A stretch of DNA of 45,817 nt from Lachnospiraceae bacterium (GTDB lineage: Bacteria > Bacillota > Clostridia > Lachnospirales > Lachnospiraceae). The notes under the pieces were generated by a model. That model had not been told where the DNA came from, did not search any database, and was given only the letters and a program-made list of their open reading frames with translations. Location: positions 1 to 45,817 of the forward strand of contig JAFTJD010000080.1 in NCBI GenBank assembly GCA_017456585.1, written 5' to 3'. The position numbers and the translations under genes were made by a program. Numbering within the stretch: the stretch's first letter is position 1; each line of letters opens with the position of its first letter. This document shows, piece by piece, positions 17,853 to 25,224 of this stretch.

Positions 17853-19115
17853 ATGAAGAAAAGCGTTGGACTAATGCTTGCGTGTATGATGTTAGCGACA
17901 ATGATTAGCGGATGCAGAAGACAGGTGAATGTGGAAGCGGTTGAGTCATTAACTACAAAACCGACGGAAGCGACAGCAACGATTGAACCAACAAATGTTG
18001 AACCGACTATAGATGAAATAACTTCCGGAGAGGCGACAGAGATGACTACAACAGAAGAGGGCAACGTAGAGACTGTAACTACGGAGACTGCAACTACAGA
18101 AGCGCCAACCACGGAGACTGTGACTACGGAAACACCAACTACGGAAGCACCAACTACGGAAGTTGTGAATACAGAAACGACAACCGCAGGGAATACAATA
18201 ACTGAGAGTGGTTTGGGCTTCTACGGAGCGCTTAATGTGCGTGATGGAAGGCTTGTGGATAGTAACGGTAATCCTGTGCTTCTGAGAGGTATCAGCACAA
18301 TGGGCTTACAGTGGTATGGACAGTATGTAAGTAAGGAAACTCTTGAGTTTCTTAAGAATACAAGTGGCATGAATGTTATTCGTCTTGCAATGTATACTGC
18401 TGAAGGTGGCTATTGTCATAAGGATGCTAACGGTAAAACGGAGCTTGAAGCGCTTATTGATAAGGGCGTTCAGGCAGCCATTGAGCTTGATATGTATGTT
18501 ATCATTGACTGGCATATTTTAAGTGATGGTAATCCGAATACCTATAAGGAAGAGGCTAAAACATTTTTGAATAAAATGTCTAAGAAATACGCAGGCTTCG
18601 ACAATGTGATATACGAGATTTGTAATGAACCGAATGGCGGTACAGGCTGGAATGACATAAAGGCATATGCGAATGAGGTTATTCCGGTAATAAGAAATAA
18701 TGACAGTGATGCAATCGTTCTTGTGGGTACACCGACATGGTCACAGGAGATAGATAAGGCGATGGCAGACCCACTTGCGTTTGATAATGTGATGTACACA
18801 TTACATTTTTATGCGGATACCCATAGAGATTATCTTAGGGAACGCCTTAGGACTGCACTCGAAGCCAATATACCGGTCTTTATATCGGAATTCGGAATCT
18901 GTGATGCATCCGGTAATGGCTCCATCAACGAGAGTGAAGCAGATAAATGGGATGCACTTATGGATGAGTATGGACTTAGCTGGTGCATATGGAATCTTTC
19001 GAACAAAAATGAGGCATCTGCACTCATTGCATCATGGTGTAATAAATTATATGGCTGGAGCTATGATGAGTGGAGTCAGTCAGGTAAATGGTTTTTGAAG
19101 GTTATGGGAAAATAA
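17853..19115 (+). CDS. Lipoprotein glycoside hydrolase family 5 (endoglucanase-like)
   Basis: The 420-residue protein has a lipoprotein signal with lipobox I-S-G-C (C21). A Thr/Glu/Pro-rich linker of about 100 residues follows, with repeated TTEAPTTE-like units, and then a GH5 barrel from about residue 125. Catalytic residues are visible: E259 in CNEPNGG as acid/base and E346 in SEFG as nucleophile. DWH, LRGISTMG and HFYADTHR are also typical of GH5 subfamily 2 cellulases. It should sit on the outer face of the membrane and cleave beta-1,4-glucan or a related polymer. ATG 17853 follows the aspS stop by 2 nt, with AGGA (17843-17846) inside the aspS end as SD. An earlier in-frame ATG inside aspS would put extra residues before the signal sequence and was rejected. 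Coupling to a tRNA-synthetase gene is unusual. Confidence 0.9.
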   Translation: MKKSVGLMLACMMLATMISGCRRQVNVEAVESLTTKPTEATATIEPTNVEPTIDEITSGEATEMTTTEEGNVETVTTETATTEAPTTETVTTETPTTEAPTTEVVNTETTTAGNTITESGLGFYGALNVRDGRLVDSNGNPVLLRGISTMGLQWYGQYVSKETLEFLKNTSGMNVIRLAMYTAEGGYCHKDANGKTELEALIDKGVQAAIELDMYVIIDWHILSDGNPNTYKEEAKTFLNKMSKKYAGFDNVIYEICNEPNGGTGWNDIKAYANEVIPVIRNNDSDAIVLVGTPTWSQEIDKAMADPLAFDNVMYTLHFYADTHRDYLRERLRTALEANIPVFISEFGICDASGNGSINESEADKWDALMDEYGLSWCIWNLSNKNEASALIASWCNKLYGWSYDEWSQSGKWFLKVMGK

Positions 19116-19163
19116 CCAATAGTTAAACATAATATTTTATTGTAAAAGAAAGGAATGACGATT

Positions 19164-19604
19164 ATGCAATTTGAGACACTTCAGAAGGATATGGTTGCAG
19201 CTATGAAGGCACGCGACAAAGGAAGAAAAGAGAGCATTTCAGCACTTATTTCAGCAGTTAAGAAGATAGCTATTGATGAAGGAAAAAGAGATGACATTCC
19301 GGAGGAATTGGTCGACAGAGCAATTCTTAAAGAGTTAAAAACAGCTAAAGAGCAGCTTGATACATGTCCGGCAGATCGTACAGACCTTTTAGAAGAATAT
19401 AAACTTCGCTATGAGGTTATCAGCGAGTATGCGCCTAAGCTCTTATCAGAAGATGAGGTTAAGGCAATTCTTACAGAGAAGTTCGCAGAAGTAATCGCAA
19501 CCAAGAATAAAGGAATGATTATGAAGAGTGTTATGCCTGAACTTAAAGGTAAGGCAGACGGCTCAGTAATCAATAAGGTAGTAGCAGAGCTTTGCAACGC
19601 ATAA
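19164..19604 (+). CDS. yqeY: GatB/YqeY domain protein
   Basis: The 146-residue protein matches the stand-alone YqeY family, related to the C-terminal tRNA-interacting part of GatB. Visible signatures are KARDKGRKE near the N-terminus, the central EEYKLRYEVISEYAPKLLSE region and MIMKSVMPELKGKADG-type residues near the end. Its cellular role is not firmly known; a link to tRNA or amidotransferase function is a family-based guess. I chose ATG 19164 because AAAGGA (19149-19154) lies 9 nt upstream; the in-frame ATG 19155 touches that SD. It follows the GH5 gene by 48 nt and precedes a tandem repeat array. Confidence 0.85.
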   Translation: MQFETLQKDMVAAMKARDKGRKESISALISAVKKIAIDEGKRDDIPEELVDRAILKELKTAKEQLDTCPADRTDLLEEYKLRYEVISEYAPKLLSEDEVKAILTEKFAEVIATKNKGMIMKSVMPELKGKADGSVINKVVAELCNA

Positions 19605-19614
19605 AGGAAACATT

Positions 19615-19880
19615 GCCACCGGGAAATTACCTACTGGAGTAAGCGGAATAGTGGTTTAGTAGGTAAAAAGTGGAAAAGCCACCGGGAAATTACCTACTGG
19701 AGTAAGCGGAATAGTGGTTTAGTAGGTAAAAAGTGGAAAAGCCACCGGGAAATTACCTACTAGAGCAAGTGGAATAGTGGTTTAGTAGGTAAAAAGTGGA
19801 AGTGTCACCGGAAAATTACCTACTGGAGTAAGCAAAATAGTGGGTCAGTAGGTAAAAAGTGGAAAAGCCACCGGGAAATA
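19615..19880. repeat. Tandem array of 63-bp hairpin repeats (four units plus a partial fifth)
   Basis: Units begin at 19615, 19678, 19741 and 19804, each exactly 63 bp, and a truncated fifth at 19867. Every unit has the arms TTACCTACT and AGTAGGTAA, with CCAC and GTGG (CACC/GTGG in unit 4) further out. The loop varies between units while the arms do not. There are no spacers, so it is not a CRISPR array. It fills most of the 335-nt gap between yqeY and the cytidylyltransferase gene. A related single copy lies at 39491-39540. Confidence 0.85.
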
Positions 19881-19939
19881 TAAGAAAGATAGAGAGGCGC
19901 AGTTTGCTTCGGGAAACAGACTGTGTGTAGGACAAGAAT

Positions 19940-20707
19940 ATGAAGGTAGTAATATGGGCAGGTGGGCTTGGCTCGAGAATAAGTGAAGAAAGTCACTTGA
20001 GACCTAAGCCTATGATTGAGATTGGTGGGAAACCGATACTTTGGCATATCATGAAGATATATTCTCATTATGGATATAATGATTTCATTATATGTCTCGG
20101 CTATAAGAAAGAAGTTGTAAAAGAGTTCTTTAGCAATTATCTGGTGTACAATAATGATGTTACTTTTGACTTCAAGAATAACAAGACTACTATACATACA
20201 GATAATATTGACCCTTGGACAGTTACACTTGTTGATACAGGACTTTCTACCGGAACTGCAGGAAGACTTAAGAAGGTGCGCGACTATATCGGAGATGAGA
20301 CATTTCTTGTTACCTATGGTGATGCGGTTGCAGATGTTAATATTCCGGAGGTTGTAAAATACCATAAGGAAAGTGGTAAGCTTGCAACGATTACCACATA
20401 TACTCTTGCACAAACAAAGGGAGTGCTTAACATAGGTGCTAACGGAGATGTGCTTGCTTTCCGTGAGAAAGAAGAGGATGATGCGGCACTTATAAATGCT
20501 GGCTTTATGGTTATGGAGCCAGGTGTATTTGATTATATCCATAGCGATGAGCAGATGGATTACGAAATGTTAAAAACGCTTGCAGGTGAAGGCAAGCTTA
20601 AAGCATATCATCACAACGGATTCTGGCAGTGCATGGATACACAGCGCGAACGCCAGAAACTCGAGGCTATGTGCACAAGCGGCAACATGCCTTGGAAATT
20701 GTGGTAA
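19940..20707 (+). CDS. rfbF: Glucose-1-phosphate cytidylyltransferase
   Basis: The 255-residue protein makes CDP-glucose from CTP and glucose 1-phosphate, the first step towards CDP-linked deoxy sugars of surface polysaccharides. The nucleotidyltransferase signature is at the N-terminus (AGGLGSRISEE, then RPKPMIEIGGKPILWHI). ICLGYK, VDTG and YGDAVADV follow, and the C-terminal FWQCMDT segment is characteristic of RfbF. Length is normal. AGGA (19929-19932) is the SD, 7 nt before the ATG. No CDP-glucose dehydratase, epimerase or glycosyltransferase gene lies nearby, so it is an orphan here. It may instead feed another glycan pathway encoded elsewhere. Confidence 0.93.
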   Translation: MKVVIWAGGLGSRISEESHLRPKPMIEIGGKPILWHIMKIYSHYGYNDFIICLGYKKEVVKEFFSNYLVYNNDVTFDFKNNKTTIHTDNIDPWTVTLVDTGLSTGTAGRLKKVRDYIGDETFLVTYGDAVADVNIPEVVKYHKESGKLATITTYTLAQTKGVLNIGANGDVLAFREKEEDDAALINAGFMVMEPGVFDYIHSDEQMDYEMLKTLAGEGKLKAYHHNGFWQCMDTQRERQKLEAMCTSGNMPWKLW

Positions 20708-20730
20708 TATGCGATAACAGTCTGATGCGC

Positions 20731-20794
20731 ATAAATAAAGGTAATAAGTTCTATGGAAGCTTGCTTACAAATAGAACTTATTATCTTTATTTAT
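20731..20794. terminator. 24-bp stem hairpin after rfbF
   Basis: Bases 20731-20754 pair with 20771-20794 over 24 positions with a single G-U pair; the 16-nt loop holds a further small GAAGC/GCTT pairing. The 3' arm is T-rich but no T-run follows. It could terminate rfbF transcription or be a palindromic mobile-type element next to the GC-rich repeats. Confidence 0.55.
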
Positions 20795-20796
20795 AT

Positions 20797-20969
20797 GGGG
20801 CGGACGCCCCGGCAACGAGAAGAAGCCGCGAAGCGGCGGATTCGAGGTGTTGCATCAGACGTGGGAGTCGCGCGTGGGGCGGACACCCCGGCAACGAGAA
20901 GAAGCCGCGAAGCGTCTGATTCGAGGTGCCGCATCAGACGAGGGAGTCGCGCGTGGGGCGGACACCCCG
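20797..20969. repeat. GC-rich 79-bp direct repeats (two units plus a partial third)
   Basis: Units start at 20797 and 20876, with a truncated third at 20955; spacing is exactly 79 bp. Each begins with the near-palindrome GGGGCGGAC(G/A)CCCC. Unit 1 can form GCCGC-gaa-GCGGC (20825-20837). Unit 2 instead has CGTCTGAT (20913-20920) complementary to ATCAGACG (20933-20940). Composition is far more GC-rich than the neighbouring genes. Several open frames cross it in different phases, so none is taken as a gene. Confidence 0.8.
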
Positions 20970-21017
20970 CATTACAGTGGAGGACATGAAAAAGCAACGC
21001 CAAGCTGTAAAAAAATC

Positions 21018-21068
21018 TTGCATCACTATCATATACTTGTTATAATTTCTATGTAACATTCTATTACA
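21018..21068 (+). promoter_or_regulatory. Promoter and operator-like palindrome of the full-length Rpn gene
   Basis: TTGCAT (21018-21023), a 17-nt spacer and TATAAT (21041-21046) form the promoter. Just after it, over the expected start point, lies TGTAACA-TTC-TATTACA (21052-21068), a near-perfect inverted repeat. The next bases to about 21105, including the small hairpin GGTC-attc-GACC, are almost identical to the leader at 37087-37120 of the second Rpn locus. That conservation in non-coding DNA suggests a regulatory role. Confidence 0.6.
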
Positions 21069-21128
21069 TTCATTAGGTCATTCGACCAATTTTTCCAAAT
21101 TACTAATCTATATCATGAAAGGAGTATT

Positions 21129-22058
21129 ATGCAACAAAACAAAACAGTAAATGACATCAGTATTACTGATGAACGATTACTTGCGCTCCAGGATGCGCAT
21201 GGTCCTGTTCTGTATAACATGACCAATGATTACCTGTTTCGAGCAGTTTTACAGACTAATCATGCCGTTCTGAAAGGGTTGGTGTGTTCACTGCTACATC
21301 TCGATGAAGAGGAGGTGACTTCGCTAAATATATTAAATCCTATTGAGTTAGGAAAACAAATTGATAAAAAGGAATTCCATTTTGATGTCAAAGTTGAGCT
21401 AAATAATAACACCAACATAAATTTGGAAATGCAGGTTCGCTTTCAGGATTTCTGGGTGGAGCGTTCTTTGGGATATCTGTGCCGTACTTATGACAGTCTA
21501 AATGCCGGTGACAATTATAAAGATTCTAATACCGCGATACATATCGGCATCATTGATTTTGATTTGTTCCCTGATTATCCTGAATTTTATGCAAAATACA
21601 GACTTATTAATGAAAAAAACATGCATACTTATACTAGTAAATTTCAGCTTAATGTGTTAGACTTAAGGCAGATAGAACTCGCAACCGAAGAAGATAAGAA
21701 ATATAAAATTGATTATTGGGCAAGGTTTTTTAAGGCAAAAACATGGGAGGAGATTAAAGTGTTAGCAGCAAAATATCCAATCATAGCAGACGCAGCTGTC
21801 AGTATACGTGAAATGACTGAGGAAGAACAGATACGCGCACTTTGCGAAACACGCGAGGATTACGACCGTATTGAACGGACATGGAAGTTTGAAATAGCTG
21901 AGCTGCAGAAGGCCAAAGATAGTTTGCAGAAAGATAAAGATAGTTTGTTGAAAGATAACGATAGTTTACAAAAGAAGCTTGATGACTCGAATGTGGAAAA
22001 GAGTGAGCTACTTGCTAAGATAGCTATGCTTGAAGCTCAACTGGAGGCTAGAAGCTAG
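21129..22058 (+). CDS. Rpn-family PD-(D/E)XK nuclease (putative transposase family)
   Basis: The 309-residue protein belongs to the recombination-promoting nuclease / PDDEXK_2 family. The N-terminal part has NMTNDYLFRAVLQ, and the nuclease core has D86 in FHFDVKVEL and E100-M-Q102 in NLEMQVRF, consistent with the D...ExQ form of this family. The C-terminal third (from about residue 230) is highly charged, with a heptad-like KDSLxKD repeat predicted to form a coiled coil. Known relatives cut DNA and promote RecA-independent recombination. Some carry an internal start that makes a C-terminal inhibitory protein and act in phage defence; whether this one does is unknown. An in-frame GTG at 21654 marks the point where the second, truncated locus begins to match. 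The SD is AAGGAG, shortly before ATG 21129. No terminal inverted repeats were found. Confidence 0.88.
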   Translation: MQQNKTVNDISITDERLLALQDAHGPVLYNMTNDYLFRAVLQTNHAVLKGLVCSLLHLDEEEVTSLNILNPIELGKQIDKKEFHFDVKVELNNNTNINLEMQVRFQDFWVERSLGYLCRTYDSLNAGDNYKDSNTAIHIGIIDFDLFPDYPEFYAKYRLINEKNMHTYTSKFQLNVLDLRQIELATEEDKKYKIDYWARFFKAKTWEEIKVLAAKYPIIADAAVSIREMTEEEQIRALCETREDYDRIERTWKFEIAELQKAKDSLQKDKDSLLKDNDSLQKKLDDSNVEKSELLAKIAMLEAQLEARS

Positions 22059-22129
22059 AACAATCACAGAGATATTTAGTCATGTCGGCTCGAAGCAAAG
22101 CTTCTCGATAAATTAAGTTCAAAAAACAC

Positions 22130-22158
22130 TTGCATTTATTTGGAACATGTGTTACAAT
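22130..22158 (+). promoter_or_regulatory. Promoter and short leader of rplS
   Basis: TTGCAT (22130-22135), a 17-nt spacer and TACAAT (22153-22158) precede a leader of about 70 nt. The leader contains the palindrome CACATATATGTG near 22193-22204. L19 leaders that bind the protein are known in Firmicutes, but I could not confirm a match to that motif. Confidence 0.6.
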
Positions 22159-22236
22159 GTTGAAGTTGTGAGAAAACGAGATGGTCCTCTGTCACATATA
22201 TGTGTTAAGAACATCCAGATTATCAAGGAGGAACAA

Positions 22237-22584
22237 ATGAACGATATTATTAAAGCAATTGAGAATGAGCAGTTGAAAGAGAACGTAACTGAGTTTCACG
22301 TAGGTGATACAGTTAAGGTTCACGCAAAAGTTAAAGAGGGTAACCGTGAGAGAATCCAGGTTTTCGAGGGTACAGTACTTAAGAGACAGGGAACAGGCGC
22401 TCGTGAGACTTTTACAGTTAGAAAGAGCTCTAACGGAATCGGCGTAGAGAAGACATGGCCGGTACATTCACCTAACGTAGACAAGATCGAGGTTGTAAGA
22501 CTTGGTAAGGTTAGACGTGCTAAGCTTAACTACTTAAGAGATAGAGTTGGTAAGAAGGCTAAGGTAAAAGAGTTAATTAAGTAA
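22237..22584 (+). CDS. rplS: 50S ribosomal protein L19
   Basis: The 115-residue protein is ribosomal protein L19, at the interface of the two subunits. The recognisable core is [19 protein letters not shown], then FEGTV, the [11 protein letters not shown] segment and the basic C-terminal [11 protein letters not shown] chose ATG 22237 because AAGGAGG (22225-22231) lies 5 nt upstream and the length then matches the family. The frame is open further upstream, but that part is leader. A terminator-like hairpin follows at 22590-22627, before lepB. Confidence 0.97.
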   Translation: MNDIIKAIENEQLKENVTEFHVGDTVKVHAKVKEGNRERIQVFEGTVLKRQGTGARETFTVRKSSNGIGVEKTWPVHSPNVDKIEVVRLGKVRRAKLNYLRDRVGKKAKVKELIK

Positions 22585-22589
22585 TTTTG

Positions 22590-22627
22590 AAGGGACGAGT
22601 GCGCAAGTGTTCGTCCCTTTTAGTTTA
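22590..22627 (+). terminator. Intrinsic terminator between rplS and lepB
   Basis: AAGGGACGA (22590-22598) pairs perfectly with TCGTCCCTT (22611-22619), followed by TTAGTTT. Since lepB starts only 20 nt later and shows no promoter of its own, partial read-through from rplS is likely. Confidence 0.7.
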
Positions 22628-22647
22628 GATGCCGGAGAGATGCTTAT

Positions 22648-23217
22648 ATGAAAAGATACGAGAGACGTATTGAAGAAAAGAATTATGTGGTGTCGGTTGT
22701 AAGAGCACTTACGGATATAGCGGTTGTAGTAGCTATTGCTATATTTTTATTTGTGTATTTCGGCGATAATGTTAAGATTGCCGGTACTTCCATGGAACCT
22801 ACCTTTTCGGACGAAGCCGTATTACTCCTTGATAAATTTACATATGCATATAAGGATGCGGAACGATATGATGTGGTGGCTTTTAATATTGAGGGCTCTG
22901 ATACTGTGTATATTAAAAGAATAATAGGGCTTCCGGGAGAGAACGTTCAGATTCGATATGGTAAAATATATATAAACGGCAAAGAACTTAAAGATGATGT
23001 GGTAAAAGATGCAGAGAAGATAATTAATGCCGGCGTTTATGAGAAAGAGATTAAGCTCGGTGAGGATGAATATTTTGTATTGGGAGATAATCGTAATAGC
23101 AGCGAAGACAGCCGTTTTACAACTATCGGAAATGTGAAGAAAGAGAACATTATCGGCAAGGCATGGCTTGAGGTTACAAGCTTAGACGACTTCGGACTTG
23201 TCAATAACAAAGAATAA
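22648..23217 (+). CDS. lepB: Signal peptidase I
   Basis: The 189-residue S26 peptidase removes signal peptides from exported proteins at the outer face of the membrane. One N-terminal membrane segment (about residues 19-42) is followed by the catalytic serine in GTSMEPTF and the general-base lysine in VYIKRIIGLPGE. The C-terminal box is GDNRNSSEDSR. GGAGAG lies 8 nt before ATG 22648. It lies between rplS and rbgA, an arrangement seen in several Firmicutes. It would be one candidate to process the large secreted proteins in this window, though other signal peptidases may exist. Confidence 0.95.
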   Translation: MKRYERRIEEKNYVVSVVRALTDIAVVVAIAIFLFVYFGDNVKIAGTSMEPTFSDEAVLLLDKFTYAYKDAERYDVVAFNIEGSDTVYIKRIIGLPGENVQIRYGKIYINGKELKDDVVKDAEKIINAGVYEKEIKLGEDEYFVLGDNRNSSEDSRFTTIGNVKKENIIGKAWLEVTSLDDFGLVNNKE

Positions 23218-23229
23218 GAGGATGATAAG

Positions 23230-24075
23230 ATGAATATACAGTGGTATCCCGGTCATATGACCCAGGCCAAAAGAATGATGGAAGAGGATATTAAGCTCAT
23301 AGATTTGGTGATTGAGCTTCTCGATGCACGAGCACCGCTTAGCAGTCGTAATCCCGAGATAGATAACCTTGCCAAAAATAAAGCCAGACTTATTCTGCTT
23401 AACAAGTCAGACCTGGCAGATGAGAGTAGAAATAATGCATGGGAAGCTTATTTTAAAGAGAAAGGCTTCTATGTGGTTAAACTCAACGCAAGAAGCGGCG
23501 CAGGTATAAAAGCAGTTAACAATGAGATTCTTGCAGCATGTAAAGAGAAGATTGAAAGAGACAGGAAAAGAGGCATAATCAACAGACCTGTTCGTGCTAT
23601 GGTAGTAGGAATTCCTAATGTGGGTAAATCCACATTTATCAATACGCTTGCCGGCAAGGCTTGTACCAAGACAGGCAATAAACCCGGTGTTACCAAGGGT
23701 AAACAATGGATTCGCCTTAATAAAAATGTAGAACTTCTCGATACACCCGGTATCCTTTGGCCTAAGTTCGAGGATCAGAACGTGGGCATTAAGCTTGCCA
23801 TGATTGGCTCTATCAAGGATGAAATTCTTAATATAACTGAGTTATCGCTTAAGCTTATAGAAAACCTTGCTGAGAATTATAAAGGCATACTTAATAACCG
23901 TTATGGAGTGGACGAAAGCAAAGGCTTGGTTGAGATTCTTAATGAGATAGCAGTTAATCGTAACTGTAAGGCTAAGGGCGACGAGTATGATTTGGATAAA
24001 GCATCTAAGCTCATACTTGACGAATTCAGGGAAGGCAAGATAGGACAAATAACACTTGAATTTCCGCAAGAATAA
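23230..24075 (+). CDS. rbgA: Ribosome biogenesis GTPase RbgA (YlqF)
   Basis: The 281-residue GTPase matures the 50S subunit. The motifs show circular permutation: G4 (LLNKSD) comes before G1 (GIPNVGKST) and G3 (DTPGILWP). The N-terminal WYPGHM segment is characteristic of YlqF/RbgA, and a helical ANTAR-like C-terminal region completes the normal length. The gene starts 12 nt after lepB with a GAGGATG-type SD. It forms the conserved rplS-lepB-rbgA-rnhB run. Confidence 0.95.
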   Translation: MNIQWYPGHMTQAKRMMEEDIKLIDLVIELLDARAPLSSRNPEIDNLAKNKARLILLNKSDLADESRNNAWEAYFKEKGFYVVKLNARSGAGIKAVNNEILAACKEKIERDRKRGIINRPVRAMVVGIPNVGKSTFINTLAGKACTKTGNKPGVTKGKQWIRLNKNVELLDTPGILWPKFEDQNVGIKLAMIGSIKDEILNITELSLKLIENLAENYKGILNNRYGVDESKGLVEILNEIAVNRNCKAKGDEYDLDKASKLILDEFREGKIGQITLEFPQE

Positions 24076-24154
24076 CTAAGGTTATATGCACAATCAGAGA
24101 ATGCAGAACTCTGAGATAAAATGTGCACAGATAGCAGAAAGAAGGACGATATTC

Positions 24155-24910
24155 ATGGCACAAAAGATATCAGAGATTAAGGCTATACTTGATAGTACCG
24201 ATATAGAATTGTTACCTGAAGTTATACAACAATTTGAATCAGACGAAAGAAGCGGCGTACAGGCACAGCTTGAACGCGCACGTAAGAAATATGATGCACT
24301 TTGCAAGGAAAAAGAACGTACCTATATCATGCAGGAATTCGAAAGAAAATATTCCGAATACGGTTATGTCTGCGGAATAGACGAGGCAGGCAGAGGCCCG
24401 CTTGCCGGACCGGTGGTAGCAGGTGCAGTTATACTTCCAAAGGACTGCGATATATTATATATCAATGACTCTAAGCAACTTAGCGAAAAGAAGAGAGAAG
24501 AGCTGTTCGATATAATTAAGGAGAAAGCCATAGCATACGGCATCGGAATAGTGAACGCCCAGAGAATAGATGAGATAAATATTCTTCAGGCGACCTATGA
24601 GGCTATGCGAATAGCGATAGGGCAGCTTAAGGTTAAACCGGATGTGCTTCTTAATGACGCTGTAAGGATTCCGGGAATAGATACCAAACAGGTTCCTATA
24701 ATCAAAGGCGATGCCAAGAGTTTATCCATAGCAGCAGCGAGTATACTTGCCAAGGTTACACGAGACCGTATGATGAAGGAATATGCGGTTGTATATCCAG
24801 AATATGGCTTTGCCGAGCATAAGGGATACGGCGCCCAGTCACACATGGCAGCGATAAGAGAGCACGGACCATCACCTATACACAGAAGAACTTTTATTAA
24901 AAATATCTAA
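24155..24910 (+). CDS. rnhB: Ribonuclease HII
   Basis: The 251-residue enzyme removes RNA from RNA/DNA hybrids and misincorporated ribonucleotides. The catalytic motif DEAGRGPLAGPV has D76 and E77. LNDAV and the Lys-rich NDSKQLSEKKREEL segment are typical of type II enzymes. There is an N-terminal extension of about 70 residues, as in Bacillus RNase HII. I chose ATG 24155 because AAGGA (24142-24146) lies 8 nt upstream; the in-frame ATG 24086 has no comparable SD. It ends the rplS cluster, and a terminator follows. Confidence 0.93.
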   Translation: MAQKISEIKAILDSTDIELLPEVIQQFESDERSGVQAQLERARKKYDALCKEKERTYIMQEFERKYSEYGYVCGIDEAGRGPLAGPVVAGAVILPKDCDILYINDSKQLSEKKREELFDIIKEKAIAYGIGIVNAQRIDEINILQATYEAMRIAIGQLKVKPDVLLNDAVRIPGIDTKQVPIIKGDAKSLSIAAASILAKVTRDRMMKEYAVVYPEYGFAEHKGYGAQSHMAAIREHGPSPIHRRTFIKNI

Positions 24911-24934
24911 AATGTTTAATAATAAATTGTAAAG

Positions 24935-24987
24935 AAGTGTGCGAATTTTTGGACAAAAACAATGATTTGCACACTTAATTTATTTTT
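24935..24987 (+). terminator. Terminator hairpin after rnhB
   Basis: AAGTGTGC (24935-24942) pairs with GCACACTT (24969-24976) around a 26-nt loop, followed by a T-rich tail. It separates the housekeeping cluster from the giant secreted protein gene. The rest of the 24911-25224 gap holds the promoter and leader of that gene and no other feature I can support. Confidence 0.6.
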
Positions 24988-25087
24988 ATAAAAACTGACG
25001 TTAGAAACCTTTGGAAAAAAAGATGAAAAATCCTAAAAAAGAGGGGAGACTAATGTAAAATATAGTCAACAAACGAAGATGTTTGCC

Positions 25088-25116
25088 TTTACTTTTTGTT
25101 GGTAAAATGGTACAAT
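25088..25116 (+). promoter_or_regulatory. Promoter of the giant pectinolytic gene
   Basis: TTTACT (25088-25093), a 17-nt spacer and TACAAT (25111-25116) give a plausible promoter. The leader is about 100 nt and ends in AGGAGG (25214-25219), 5 nt before ATG 25225. No catabolite-repression box or riboswitch was recognised in the leader. Confidence 0.5.
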
Positions 25117-25224
25117 ATTCCCAAAGTTTTGAAGCGTGTTGGAGTGCTAATTGCACAAAAAAATGAAAGGAGAAGGTAACGCGAGAAACTAAAAATTATG
25201 TTTTAAAAGATTTAGGAGGATACT

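Noticed and set aside
19615..19880. CRISPR array
   Set aside because: The 63-bp units are contiguous, with no unique spacers, and no cas gene is present.
20753..21056. Several overlapping open frames across the GC-rich repeats
   Set aside because: They arise because the 79-bp repeats contain few stops. They give Arg/Gly-rich repeated peptides in several phases and have no start signals.
21129..22058. Insertion sequence
   Set aside because: The family name includes putative transposase, but no terminal inverted repeats or target duplications are visible; it is reported only as a gene.
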